From assembly GCA_907163375.1 (NCBI GenBank), contig CAJQUW010003449.1, forward strand, positions 239,545-303,544: 64,000 bases of DNA, written 5' to 3'. Source of the stretch: Prostheceraeus crozeri (Eukaryota; Platyhelminthes; Polycladida; Euryleptidae). The translations under genes were made by a program, and so were the position numbers. Under the pieces are notes generated by a model. It was not told the origin of the DNA. It did not search any database and saw only the letters and a program-made list of their open reading frames with translations. Shown here piece after piece: positions 36,314-47,400 of the stretch. Positions within the stretch are counted from its first letter, which is position 1. Each line of letters opens with the position of its first letter.

Positions 36314-37087
36314 TGAAAACATTTTCCAGAAAGAAGCCCGCTGTAGACTTTTGTAGCATATAATAAAACAAAATAACCACTTTTCATAATTGACTTATTG
36401 TGAAATCATGTCCAAGGTCTTTCTGTAGCGTGACTGGTACCCATGGAAAATAAGATCCAATTGTGTCTTTGCCTTTCGCAGTACAAGATTGCGGGAGTTT
36501 TTTCATCTGAGGTCTCCTATCTCGAAATCCCTTGTCTCATCGGTGATTTATGAATTTAAGTGCACTGGTGATCAGTCTACCACATGCATCGGTGAGACAA
36601 CACGACATTTGGGCAGGAGATTTCAAGAACATGTATCAAGACCTGGTCCCATCTTTGACCACTTATTTGAATGCAATGCCTGCAGCAGACGAAACCTCAT
36701 GAACAATGTTGCTATCCTTTACAGGACTTCATTTGTGCGCATTGCGGAGGCCCTCTTCATAAAGAGGTCTCCAATTTTGAACAAGCAACTTTCCCAGTGC
36801 GGCTCTTCATGTTTTCCTTCTGTTTTTTAATCTCTCTCTTTTATTTTCAACTGTATAAGTCAATGTGTTTTGAGTAATTTTCATAGTTTTTGCTTACAAA
36901 TTTAGATGTCAATAGAATAGCTTGATAATTTTGAAAATCTTCAGTAGAAATTTATTTGCATCTATTTCTCAGTTACTAGATTATTTCCCTGATGACGGTA
37001 GGATGTTCCTACAGAAAGGCCATGGACATGATTTCACAATAAGTTAATTATGAGAAGTGGTCGTTTTGTTTCATCATTTGCTACAAA
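36314..37087 (+). mobile_element. Penelope-like retroelement (GIY-YIG), 5'-truncated
   Basis: Exact 12-bp target duplication AAACATCAATTA (36302-36313 and 37088-37099). A 36-nt tail touches the left copy, then an inverted copy (36350-36430) of the element's own 3' end, then a GIY-YIG ORF, then the 3' end (about 37008-37087). The 3' end carries CTGATGACGGTAGGATGTTC, CTACAGAAAGG: CTGATGA, a perfect GTAGGA/TCCTAC stem, GAAA. Inverted terminal repeat plus a 30-40 nt tail is the known plan of Penelope-like elements. The reverse transcriptase domain is absent. Confidence 0.85.
36489..36830 (+). CDS. GIY-YIG endonuclease domain of Penelope-like element
   Basis: 114 codons, no internal stop. Reads VIYEFKCTGDQSTTCIGETT, RHLGRRFQEHV, PGPIFDHLFECN, then RIAEALFIKRSPILNKQLSQ. 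Matches the Penelope-like nuclease: Y in the GIY position, CIGETTR for the YIG block, the conserved Arg (GRRF) and EH, a downstream H and Cys, and the closing EAL-IK---P-LN motif. The start ATG is only the first in frame; the natural N-terminal RT is missing, so this copy encodes no complete enzyme. Confidence 0.8.
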   Translation: MREFFHLRSPISKSLVSSVIYEFKCTGDQSTTCIGETTRHLGRRFQEHVSRPGPIFDHLFECNACSRRNLMNNVAILYRTSFVRIAEALFIKRSPILNKQLSQCGSSCFPSVF

Positions 37088-37150
37088 AAACATCAATTAG
37101 GCACTAAATCCACCGGAACTTTCCAAGCTGTACTTAGGATTAAGATGATA

Positions 37151-37373
37151 TGGGTGAAAGTCACCGTAACTGTACGAAACGGAAGGGACAAAATGTCCCT
37201 TCCGTTACCACCCAAGGTACGCAAAACCACTTATGTACATTGGTATGGGGTTGCATTCTAATGATAAATCTAGAATCCGCCGGATGTTCACCAAGAAACA
37301 AAAAAGTTATGTAAGGTCAAAGTTTTCAAAAAATGTCCCTTCCGTTTTGTACAGTTATGGTGACTTTCACCCA
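37151..37373. mobile_element. TA-flanked MITE, 223 bp
   Basis: Ends TGGGTGAAAGTCACC and inverse GGTGACTTTCACCCA, TA on each side (37149-37150, 37374-37375). TIRs of about 44 bp include CTGTAC and AACGGAAGGGAC; a third copy of GTCCCTTCCGTT inside the left end makes a nested hairpin. Tc1/mariner-type by the TA, family not assigned. Confidence 0.7.
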
Positions 37374-37374
37374 T

Positions 37375-40215
37375 ATTCTACAGAGAACTAGAATTACAGT
37401 TTAAAATTGATAATCTGCTACCTAATAAGTTGTTATACATGCATAATTGCATATACAATCGTGAAATTGATAGACGACCGAAAATAGTCTGCGGATGGAG
37501 AGTCTGACCACCTTCCTAATCGCCATCTTCCATTTGATCACTTTCTATTAAGCGTACTGCTCATTCGCAACAATTACGTGAATATCGTCCAAAACGGTGA
37601 AGGTTCCATTTCGTTCTACAATCTTGTCGATTAATGCTCTGAAACTTTGATCGGCTCGACGGATATAAGGCTGGCAACTGATGCGTGCATTGTTATCATA
37701 TCTGAACGGAATCAACTTGGTTTCCGATAATGCATCATCAAATGCCAAGTTCATTAAGATGTACGATTACCAGAAATTCCTCCGAAATGATCGACTGAAT
37801 TAACAGCCTTTCTATGAATTTCGGGTGATTAAGAAGCGCTTGTCAATGTAGCCTAAAAGTGCATTTCGAAAAAGTGATTGTACATATAGTCCAGAAGTCG
37901 ATTAAGTGGCTTTAGAAAACGGCAATAGTACATGTATATTCACACTACGTTTTGAAATAAAACACAATTTCTTCCGTCGAAATTAATAAGTTCTCTTTAA
38001 TTCATAAGGACATCACAACAGGGGTCTTGAGAGCCCTTAATTGTTTATCAGATGTCCATAAGAGAGTCACTGGAGTTGCGCTACAGCATGCGGACGACAG
38101 CGGCACAGCCATAGTGAAAATATTTCGCGAATACCTACAAGATGGTACGGTGCTCTCACGATAAGGGGTATGCTATGTCTATGATTCCTCCATCTCTAAC
38201 GTCGCTGGTTCAAACCTCCAACAACTAATAAGGTCCAATGGGCCGAAATATCTCTCGCTTGGTTACATCGTGTAGACGTGATCTATCTACACTACATATT
38301 ATAACTAATTAGTGGTCAACAATTCTAGTTATCTGCATGACTCGATTACTTCCCTGTCTACTGGAGATCATAGTGCCAATTGACGGGTATACCGTTGCGA
38401 CTAACTATTTATTGTGTTGGGGAAAATGTACACGTTTCAAAAGAAAGTTTCTAGTTGATAAAATGTCAGTGAAGGTGAAGGGTGTAGCTGCAGCACATGT
38501 GACAATCTACGGAAGCAAGCTCAGAAAACAGTAAAACAGATAGTGCGATGTGAAGAGACAATGAATAGGATGGTATCATCACGTGTGCAAAGTTTCTCAG
38601 AGAGAAAATGGTTTGATTGTAGACTTCAGGAAGTGAATGAACATCGAAGATAATTTCTGATATGAAAATATGAGGAATAATGATGTAACAAAGCACGTTA
38701 CCTCTACATGACAAGTGGATTAAAACATGAATGATATGTATATTTAGCTCTCAGTGCAGAAAATATAGCTCCAGTGGACCCCGGAGCCATATTTTCTGTT
38801 TTGCTTTTTTGACCAATGATGCATAAACCGTTCAAAATTCCCGTGTTGTCATTCCAGAATTTGTGGAGACTAACCATTAATCCAGATAGTTGGCCATAGA
38901 GGAGCTGGCAATGATAATTTGTTAAAATTTATTCTGCCTTAAGCACCCTTCTCCGGCACAAAAAAGACAACTATCAAGGATCAGATAATTCGTGGTCTTC
39001 TATATCAAGTAAACTCCCTCTGTGACAGTGGAATATCTGGTATTAACACCACCCTTTCAGAAAATACCTCACAAATCAAAAAAATCGATTAAAATTGTTA
39101 TAATACAAGAACGAAATTACTTACTAGTGGTTGACACTGTGTTTCTTCAATTTGTTAAAAAAGGCCGACGAGTTTAGTGCATAAAGGTCAAGATATTCAA
39201 GTCCCTGACACCGCACTTTCTCAAATGTAACTTGCGGGGTGTGTATAAGATTGTTTTAGTGATGAAATACAGATCTTGTATACATTGATGATCAAGACGG
39301 ATAACGAAAGGGAAGAAATCCAAGATGTAAATCATCACGACAGTGACGATGAACTCGAGAAGCAAGATTTGCAAGAAGTAGCAACAGAAACCTACAATGA
39401 GTGGGGTATTGAACATTTTACTTTTATTGATAGTGTAATCCCTGCTAAAGGTATCAGTGAAATTATATTTCTTGAAGAAGCGTATGTTTTATGATGTCTG
39501 AAAGAAATGCTGGGGACAATGAAATAATTATGATCTATGTTGTGTTGATTAATTAGAAATCAAGAGCTTACAGTTAGACTACCTGTTGAACGATGATGAT
39601 TATCGTTCGACACTGATAGACAATAAAATAGTGCTATACTGTTATCTAGTCACATTTCAATCGCAGTCGTATCATGATAAATCTCCTTAAAACTTCTCAA
39701 TTTATAAATTTATGTGCAGCTTCCATTGCAGGACGGGTTGCATTCGAGAAAGCACGGCACATGCCCTAAAGAACTGACACTGATTCCAAATGAGCAGAAG
39801 AATGTCTCTTCCAACAAAAACATTACAGCAATTGCTCCAAGCTTCCTTACTCTTCTGTTTAGGAAGACTTTCTCACGCAATTGACCTTCTGTCTCCATGA
39901 TGATTCAGCTGTCTCTCGATCCTTACCATGTATTCGCTGCCTACATTGAATTATTCATGATCCATATACAGAAGACTTATCTCTCTCAAACAAGGTGCGC
40001 TCGTGAACAGACCGGTCGAAGCAAGTCGGGTTTTCAGTGTTTTCTCTATTTCCATAATATGGAATGTTTGATGTGTTTATATTATAAACCTACATGTCGT
40101 GATACTCTTGTGTTCTATTTCTCTTTCATGTCATGAATCTAGAAATCCAACGGCATAACACACTTCCATTCGACAGTGACAACAGACATGAAACAGAAAT
40201 TTTTAACTTGATACT
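37375..40215. other. dlg intron between PDZ1 and PDZ2 exons
   Basis: No gene recognised. A B-box-like GGTTCAAACCTCC near 38209 may be a SINE relic. A 72-codon acidic frame at 39276-39494 (plus) is unassigned. A hairpin lies at 38756-38799. Confidence 0.4.
38756..38799. repeat. short hairpin
   Basis: CAGAAAATATAGCTCC pairs with GGAGCCATATTTTCTG with one or two mismatches around a 10-nt loop. Possibly a very short MITE; no target duplication seen. Confidence 0.4.
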
Positions 40216-40218
40216 TAC

Positions 40219-40659
40219 CAGCTCGAGAGTATTTCCTGCGTTCTTCAAAGCAGCTACGGCATCATCATGAGTTACTGCCGTAACATCGACTCGATTGACC
40301 ATCACTATCAAATCGTCTAACTGAAGCCTTCCATCAACAGCAGCAGTGCCACCTGGCACCACTCGTGTGACATAGATTGAAGGATCACCCTCGATGTGTG
40401 GATTATCAACACCTCCAGCAATGCTAAAACCATATCCACTTTCACCACGATTCAAGAGAATCACTTCTTCATCCCATACCACTTCCATCCGCTGAGGTTG
40501 TTCCACTTCAACTGCTTCTGGCGGATACATTGGCTGTGCATTTGCCACTGGTGCCACTTGAGGCGGCGGTGGTGGCGCCTTTGATGGGCGAGGAATGTCA
40601 GCAAGAGTAACTTCAACTCCATGTGAAACCGGAGCAGCTACATCAACAACTGCAGGCGG
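40219..40659 (-). CDS. dlg: dlg exon: linker plus PDZ1
   Basis: 441 bp, phase 0 in and 0 out. Donor is GAGCTG|GTAAGT; the acceptor is placed at CTTCCAG|CCG because that keeps the phase from the L27 exon (a second AG ten bases further in is possible but would change phase). The first 80 residues are a Pro/Ala/Val-rich linker with a PPPPP run. PDZ1 follows: carboxylate loop GYGFSIAGG (family: GLGF), DNPHIEGDPSIYVTRV, GGTAAVDGRLQLDD, and alpha-B VTHDDAV with the class-I histidine. The last beta strand (VVRRRR) is in the next exon. PDZ1 binds S/T-x-phi C-termini in this family; the L-to-Y change in the loop is unusual. Confidence 0.95.
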
Positions 40660-40839
40660 CTGGAAGATCGATGAAGCAAAACTCATCATGAGAAGTGATG
40701 TTTACATGCATAAATCTGTTAAGCTATGATAATAGGAGTGATCGTAACGCGATTAAGTCTAAAGATAGCATGTATAACAAAGGTCTGCCATAATAGTGAT
40801 TAAATTAACTAACAAGTTTAAGTCTATAAAAGACGCCAA

Positions 40840-40935
40840 CACCTTTGATATCCGTCTACACCCGCCTGAGCAAGGAATCGAACTCTACTCCGCCGTAGAA
40901 AGCTTACACGACCAAATACGGCACAAAATGTTAAG
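40840..40935 (-). repeat. tRNA-like SINE head
   Basis: Minus strand has a strong B-box GAGTTCGATTCCTTGCTC and an A-box-like TTGGTCGTGTAAGC about 30 nt upstream. Stems do not close as a tRNA, so a tRNA-derived SINE head in the intron beside PDZ1. Confidence 0.35.
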
Positions 40936-40939
40936 GCAG

Positions 40940-42300
40940 GGTGTCTGGAGTATCAGTTGCAAATACAAACTTGGATGGGGACCATGCAGCTCATTTGTGT
41001 AAAAAAAATTTGCCACGAGTCAGGCAATCACGAGATATGTGGACAAGAATGAATTGTACGATGTTGCATTTTCTTTGTCTTCATGTCATTTACATTAGTA
41101 AAAATTAGCTGATCATTCGTGAGATTCTTACACGCCCGAAGTGACGTAGCGAAATGAACTTGATTATTTCTTTGTTGATTGATCCCGAGCGCGTAGCATG
41201 TCGATTTTTTTCATTTTCTGGATAACTTTGAAAAACATCACTCTCGATTAATCTTCCAGAATATGCATATTCACATCAATACGATTTTCGAACGCAAAGC
41301 ATGATAATTCTCAAGAAAAATCATTGGCCTAGGATAACTAAGTGAAATCATTCCTCCATGATCAAAGCTCCAAATAATACGCGGTATTATTGACAATATT
41401 AGCTGTTAAACGGAACTTATAATTCATACTTCACAGATTACATATCAGCCGCTTATAATGATTCGTACTTCGTAAAGAAATTGCTGATATTGGAAAAAGT
41501 GATTTATCAGTTTCTGAACACGGTCAAAGGGAAGAAATGAATTTCTTTGACCGGTGTGGGAATTATGGCAACAGAAATAATTTGTGTATAGTTGATATCC
41601 ACATACGGGAGGGTGTTCATAGTAATGATGAGAAAAAAAACGGCACTGCTTTTAGTAAACAGCTTGCAGTAAAAGTATGCACACAGCGACGTTTCGCAAC
41701 GCACGCAGTCACTGTCTCAGTGCACCAAAAGATGGCTCTCCTTTTAGGGCTAAATCAGATAAGAAATTATTTACATAATCCAACTCAGGGCTAGTAAATG
41801 CTAATGGAAAAAAGACGGACATTTCAAACACATTCGTAAATGACTCGTTCACAGCCATGGAAATAAGACATAATTTGACTTCATGATCTTCAAGATCGTA
41901 TATTGATCATTTATAAGAGAATTTGAATAGCTAAATTCATTGAATATTTTTGCCAATGGAAAAACAATTTTAAGTTTGTGTTAAATACACTGGGATACAG
42001 AAGTTTGACAGGACGAACGAAATACAAATAAAAGACGGAAAGGATGGAAATTTGAGCCCTGATCCAACCTTAAGGTAAGTTTGATGTAAGCCTAAAAATC
42101 TATATTGGCTCTGCCAATTGAGTCAATTACAAGTACGAGTATTATGAAATTTCATGCAGAGTAAATTTAGCACATTATGATTCCTTTCACCCTATGAAAA
42201 TTCGATTGTTGCTTTCACATCTCGTACGTAGGAACTTCAGTTACATATCAAAAAGCTCGAGCTAACATGTTTTGCCGTCTAAAACTAATGTGACTATTGT
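40940..42300. other. dlg intron between L27 and PDZ1
   Basis: No gene or clear repeat recognised. Confidence 0.4.
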
Positions 42301-42305
42301 TTTAC

Positions 42306-42619
42306 CTTGTGCAATAAAACATTAATCATCTGCGAATCAGTATCGAGTAAAATATTCACCTCTTCTACATCAGGACGTTGCATTCGTGGTTCAGCAGAAA
42401 ATCCGTGCTTATTCATCGATTCGTGATTCCTATCATCTTCACTTCTTCCCTCATTTTGTAGTGTAACTTCATAGTACTCTTGAATATCCAATAATGCCTT
42501 GAATAGATCACTAGTGAAAATATGATTCAAACGCTCTATTGATTTACGAAGAGATTTATCAGATGGTTCAGTTAGTCTGCTGTGATAATCTTGGAGGATC
42601 TCTCTGGCACGATCAGCAT
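42306..42619 (-). CDS. dlg: dlg exon: L27 domain
   Basis: 314-bp internal exon, acceptor TTTCAG and donor CAAG|GTAAAA, phase 1 in and 0 out. It encodes ADRAREILQDYHSRL, then SIERLNHIFTSDLFKALLDI and QEYYEVTL. This matches the DLG L27 domain (helix 1 RAL-LLEDYHSKL, helices 2-3 SIERVI-IFQS-LFQALLDIQEFYEVTL). In the family L27 drives multimerisation with LIN7/CASK/MPP partners. After the domain comes a roughly 50-residue, non-conserved acidic linker ending LLHK. The exon starts one codon into the L27, as in other DLG genes, so a short upstream first exon supplying the initiator Met is expected; none was identified to the right. Confidence 0.93.
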
Positions 42620-43457
42620 CTGAAATGCAATGAAATCATTTTAAATATTCAAAACTTCAAATCAAGTTGGCTGTAGGGTCAGAAAAATCGCATGTACCTT
42701 TTTCACTAAGGCCCTTCATTAAAACGCACACCAATTTGAAATGGACAACAATACTTTTACCTTTCTGGTCCGAAGCTCAATACTGTCCACAGAAGCTATT
42801 ATCAACTTTCAATAGTACTTCCAGGCAATAATTTAATGATTGTTTTAATACTTACTTTTCAGCGATTGCAATCACCTATTTCAGTCTTCAATTGCAGGGG
42901 CATACTATATAGTGCCGTGCCGTCAACGAGGACCAATTGTGCCGCAGTATCTACATGTGTGATAGCACTTTTTATTTGAAGTAGGCAACATATATTTTAT
43001 GTATTCTAAATTCGCTCCGAAGAACGTATTTCTGATGTAAGTTCGACAACTTGCTTTATGAAAAAATAGCGCATCAGCTATCTTTGTTTTAATTTCGATC
43101 ATCAGCGCTTGGAAGCTCTACCGATTTATAACGTTTTATTTTTTCAATGCGATGGTGATACTTCGATCGCTCAGCTTGCAATGTTGAAGCATCAGTTTGG
43201 TAATCGGAACATCTTCCAGACAATATTTCGTATTCGTTGTTTCAATGCCGTTATGCCTGTGCTTCGTGCCAATTCAATTTATTTGACTGAATGATGCATG
43301 TCTCCTGCATATATGAATCAAAGTAACACAATCTACATTCAAAGGCCGGATGACGTATCAATAAAATCACAGTCTACAAAATTGTCATGATAAGTTAAAC
43401 AGCAAGGTATGAATAGACAGATACCAAAATATGAGACAGATTGATACAAAAAACAAT

Positions 43458-43564
43458 CTAACGAGTTAAGACAAATTCGTCTATGTAGCCTCGGCTACAT
43501 AGACGAATTTGTCTTAGCTCGCTAGATTTAACAATAATGCTGCTCAGAGAGAATTTTGATATTT
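43458..43564 (+). mobile_element. Penelope-like palindromic insertion D
   Basis: Exact 13-bp target duplication TACAAAAAACAAT (43445-43457 and 43565-43577). A palindrome (43458-43525, arms of 33 bp, 2-nt loop, three mismatches) begins at the left copy and a 39-nt unpaired tail ends at the right. No ORF and no clear hammerhead-like motif. The plan equals insertion A, including the 39-nt tail. Confidence 0.7.
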
Positions 43565-43599
43565 TACAAAAAACAATGCTAATGAATAGGTCCGACTAA

Positions 43600-43870
43600 A
43601 GCAGTCATATGCGCGATTGTGCGAAGGAGACGAAGGCTGTCAGTTTCGTCGCGCTTTTGCCAAAAAAGTTGCTGTCTGATCGAGCTGTCGACCTGGTTGG
43701 TGACCGGCATTGCTAAGCCCGGTTCGGTGACCGGCTCCACGCTTACACACTTCACCAGAGATGTCATGAGTGACCCTTTCAACGTGACCAAACCCGCTTA
43801 GATCTCATTGCCACGGACGAACCAAAAGTTCGGGAAAGCCACCACGTCACGCTAATTTCTTACTTTAAAC
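43600..43870. other. GC-richer patch right of the L27 exon
   Basis: CpG-rich relative to its surroundings, with the repeat GGT(T/C)CGGTGACCGG-like words. The minus strand contains ATGCCGGTCACCAACCAG then GTCGAC, superficially like the MPV start of DLG with a donor, but the phase (0) does not fit the L27 exon (needs 1). Could still be a 5' exon or promoter patch; unresolved. Confidence 0.25.
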
Positions 43871-44316
43871 TGACCTTTAACATGTACCTCATCATTCTTC
43901 TGTCCGCTCTCTTCATTATATTCTTCCATATCCAACCGGTAACATGTTAAAAAAATCATATAAAGAGCAACACTTTCTGACTAATACTTGCATAAAAATT
44001 TTAAAAATCTAACAAAATCAATAACTTGATGGATGATAATTTATCAATGTCAGGCAGGCACGCGTTTCTGATAATGATCGGAGCAAAAGTCTAACAACAA
44101 TTTTAACAAAATAATCCAAAGCAAACGTTCAACAATCGTAAAACAGAATTTCACCGAAGATCAATGGAAGAACACCTATCCTTCACAAAGTGGAACATGC
44201 CAACTCCTACATGTGTGTCGGTATTGTAAGGGTCGAAAACGTCTCTTGCTAATAACACACTGGCGTACAGCCGAATAATTTTCATATTTTCTTAAGTGGG
44301 AAAAAACATAGTTCGG

Positions 44317-44474
44317 ATAAAATACCTCCCACCTGCAGTATATTTGCTTCCCTCAAATCTCAAATGTTACTTTGGTCTTGGTCACGGACGCTTCACTTTG
44401 GTGACCAAGACCATCAGAACTTCAGGCGTCAGAACTTGAGGGCAGGCACATATACTGCGAGGTCTTTTATTCTG
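44317..44474. repeat. imperfect inverted repeat
   Basis: Arms of about 65 bp share GCAGTATAT, CCCTCAA and TTGGTCTTGGTCAC with their inverses (GTGACCAAGACCA, TTGAGGG, ATATACTGC). No target duplication found. Probably a decayed MITE or foldback. Confidence 0.55.
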
Positions 44475-47400
44475 ACTACGTGGTTCTTCTACCACGTCAG
44501 GAAATCAAGTCATGACCATTTCCAATCCGATCTTGATAATAAAAATCAGTAAAACATACATACCGGTACTTGTATTTCAGGCATGCGTATTTCGTCAGTG
44601 GCAATGAAAGATCCTATTACACTAAATGTCAGAAATGACAACTAGGGCAATTTAAGTTCACGTGTACACGTAATTATAAATGGATAATCATCGATAAAGA
44701 TAGCCTTTGACACGCATCATTCATTGTCACTGACGAAGGGCGTCTGCCTGGTACATGTTTGACTGATTATAATCGACAGTTGTTTCTGTTTTACATGACT
44801 TTGGGCACCCTTGCTTTCAATAATGAAAATATTTCAAAATGTGTTTCAACAATGAAATAGATAACAGCCTACAATTTGATTCTGCAAAAAACATGCAGAG
44901 AAGTAAAGTTTAAATCAAAATGGTCGAAAAATTGCAAAAATTTGACCTTTTTGAAAATCAGGAATTTTATGACTTTTTATGACGCTGGGAGGTCTTTACT
45001 TGGTCATTTGTTTTTAAGTGTATGAATCAAAAACATCACTCGAGGTCATCAAATAAGAAAAACTCACACTTGGTTTATTTCAACACCAACTGAACCTGCT
45101 CATCTAAATTATGATCCAAGGTCATAATTGATTTGTTCAATTGTCCCGATTCAGCATCAATCCTCCAAATGCGAACAATTGACCAAAGATTTCAGATTGC
45201 ATATGAGCTAACTTACATCTAGCGCGAATCCAAGTGGCTCTACAGGATCGCCCTGTTGCACACCCTCAAATGATTTGATATGTTGTCCATAGAAAAGATA
45301 AGTTTCACCACAATCAATTCACCAAATGAGAGAAATCTCTCTGATTTCACTCTTGACTTCTATGAGAACTGCGTCTCCAAGAGTGGCACTGAACGCGTTT
45401 TAATAGTTTGCCTTCATCAGGGCAGTCGGTGGGTTGGTGTCTGTTTTTCTTGAGATAGCTTCGGAACCCCTTCGCATGCCTGGACTAAGCTGACTGGCAA
45501 ACTGATGAGCAAGTTTGTAATTTTGCTTCTTTCGTTTAAAGTAGGCTTGTAGTTAAAAGAGAATAAACCTCCACACTGCAGAAACGTTGTTGTGCTGTAG
45601 ATTAGATTTACTTTGATAAGAAGCGTGGACGGTATAACCGATTAATATTACAGACATGCCGGTCGAAATTTATTGATCCCGTGCGTAATGAAGTCTTGCT
45701 TTTAATGACAGAGATAGTGTATCACATGATAAATTGCGCGCTGAATTTGAAAAAAAATCAGAATTTCTGGGGTTTATTTTTCATAAAATGCAACAATCCG
45801 TGAGAAGATAACTCTAGAGCGAGATAACAATGTTTACTAGAATAAAAGGTAGGAATCTCAGGTGCATAAAGGAGGACAACTTTATCATATGTAACTGCAT
45901 TAAGCACGTACATGAAATTAATATCCTAATTAAGTTAACATGAGATCAATGTTTGATTAACTCTCATCAGCTTGTACGAAGATGTCAAATCTTAAGTAGT
46001 TTAGCCAAGTTAAGAAGTCTGGTTAAAGAAAATTAAGGATATCTGTGTAAACAAAGTAAATCGAAACGCAACGAAATAATTGCAGCATAACTTTCCTCGA
46101 GAACTCGTGATTTGGTATAAAACATCCCAGAAAATCCAAATACATCGATGAGAATTATGAAGGCACATTTCGGTGAATTTTGAATTTTTTAGTCTCTATG
46201 TCTGACGATGCTTATGACGAAAGCCTGCTGAGATTGACGCTGAAGCTCAAGTTATGAAAAAGTATCAACTCTGAGTTTTCTGATGTGCTACGGTATCTTA
46301 ATGCTGGAATCAGCCGCTTTTGCCAGCAGATGCTGTCCATGAAAAACACCCACCTTTCATTGCGGGAAGTGGGAAGTCGATCTCAAAAATGTGCGAACAT
46401 CCAACTTTTGAGACTCAGATACCGATTACTTCCATCTTAATAAGGCTCACCGTGTCGCTGTAAAAGTCGAAATTACAGGCGTTTTTTACGATACGCAAGG
46501 ATGCGTTGGCTCTATTCTACACTGCAGACCGCACGGACAATCCATTAATTGAAGGAGATCAAAATGTTTCGAAGTCGCATTTAGTGCAAAGTTCCAAATA
46601 AAGCAGCCGCTTCTGTTCGGTGTTGAAATGAAGGATTAGTGAGAAAAGCAAAAAAAAATAAAGACAGCTGCCTTCATGAAACTGAAATGGTATAGACCTA
46701 TCGATTTGAAAAAAAATTTGTATTGCTCTGATCAAAAAATTAAGCACATACAAGCTTCTTGCTTCTAGATTTCAAGAAACGCAATGCCAATTTTTGAAGA
46801 CTATGTAGTCAATTCTATCGACTGCTCGGGTTTTAGGATAGACTTTGTTGACACCCTAACCCTGCAAAAAAACTGCGTCGTGAAAAAGCTGAGAAGCAGT
46901 TCATGCTGTCATATTTCAATGGGAAACCCCTGTCGACTTCTTCATCAAAGACTTCATACATATAAATTATAAAAATATAAATTTAACATAAATACAAATA
47001 GAGAAAAAAGACATTTATTGGGGGCCCCGGCCCCGCCAACTTCCGTGGAACCGCCGAAAATTCCAATCCCCTGATTTTATAAAAAAAATATAGACCTACT
47101 ATTACAAAATAATTTATGTGCTGCAAAGTTTCCATGGGACATGCGCTTGTTGAAGTTGAACCAGGATTTTACCACGAAAAACATCTGATAACGCCTGGAT
47201 TCTTGCACAGTTTTTCCTGAAATCGTATGCATATCTCTTGCGAACATAATTCCACAATGGAAGTGCTGCCAAAGTGGAGCATTCAACCTTAGATTATTGC
47301 ATTCTTGGCGATTCCTACAAAATAATGAAGACAAAAGTGCAAAATGAAGACAAAAATGAGGACTAGGCCTACTAATGAAGAGAAAAGTGCACTTCATTAA

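Larger units (their letters stand above)
790..42619 (-). other. dlg: dlg (Discs large MAGUK) gene, internal part
   Basis: Span of all recognised exons of a Discs-large/SAP97/PSD-95 family scaffold, transcribed leftwards. DLG proteins sit at cell junctions and synapses under the membrane and bind C-terminal tails of channels, receptors and adhesion proteins through three PDZ domains. Domain order seen here is L27, PDZ1, PDZ2, PDZ3, SH3, HOOK and start of GK, the canonical DLG order. Exon phases chain without conflict: (1)L27(0)PDZ1(0)PDZ2a(0)PDZ2b(1)linker(1)microexon(2)PDZ3a(0)PDZ3b(1)SH3-HOOK(1)GKa(1). About 775 residues are visible. The first exon (which must end in phase 1, normally a short MPV-type start) and most of GK lie outside or were not found. 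Introns reach about 11 kb and are full of transposons. Single dlg versus one of several paralogues cannot be decided from the window. Confidence 0.95.

Noticed and set aside
43690-43720. Minus-strand ATGCCGGTCACCAAC as the dlg initiator exon (MPVTNQ)
   Set aside because: The only donor nearby leaves phase 0, but the L27 exon needs phase 1; similarity to the MPV-K/R-KQ start is three residues only.
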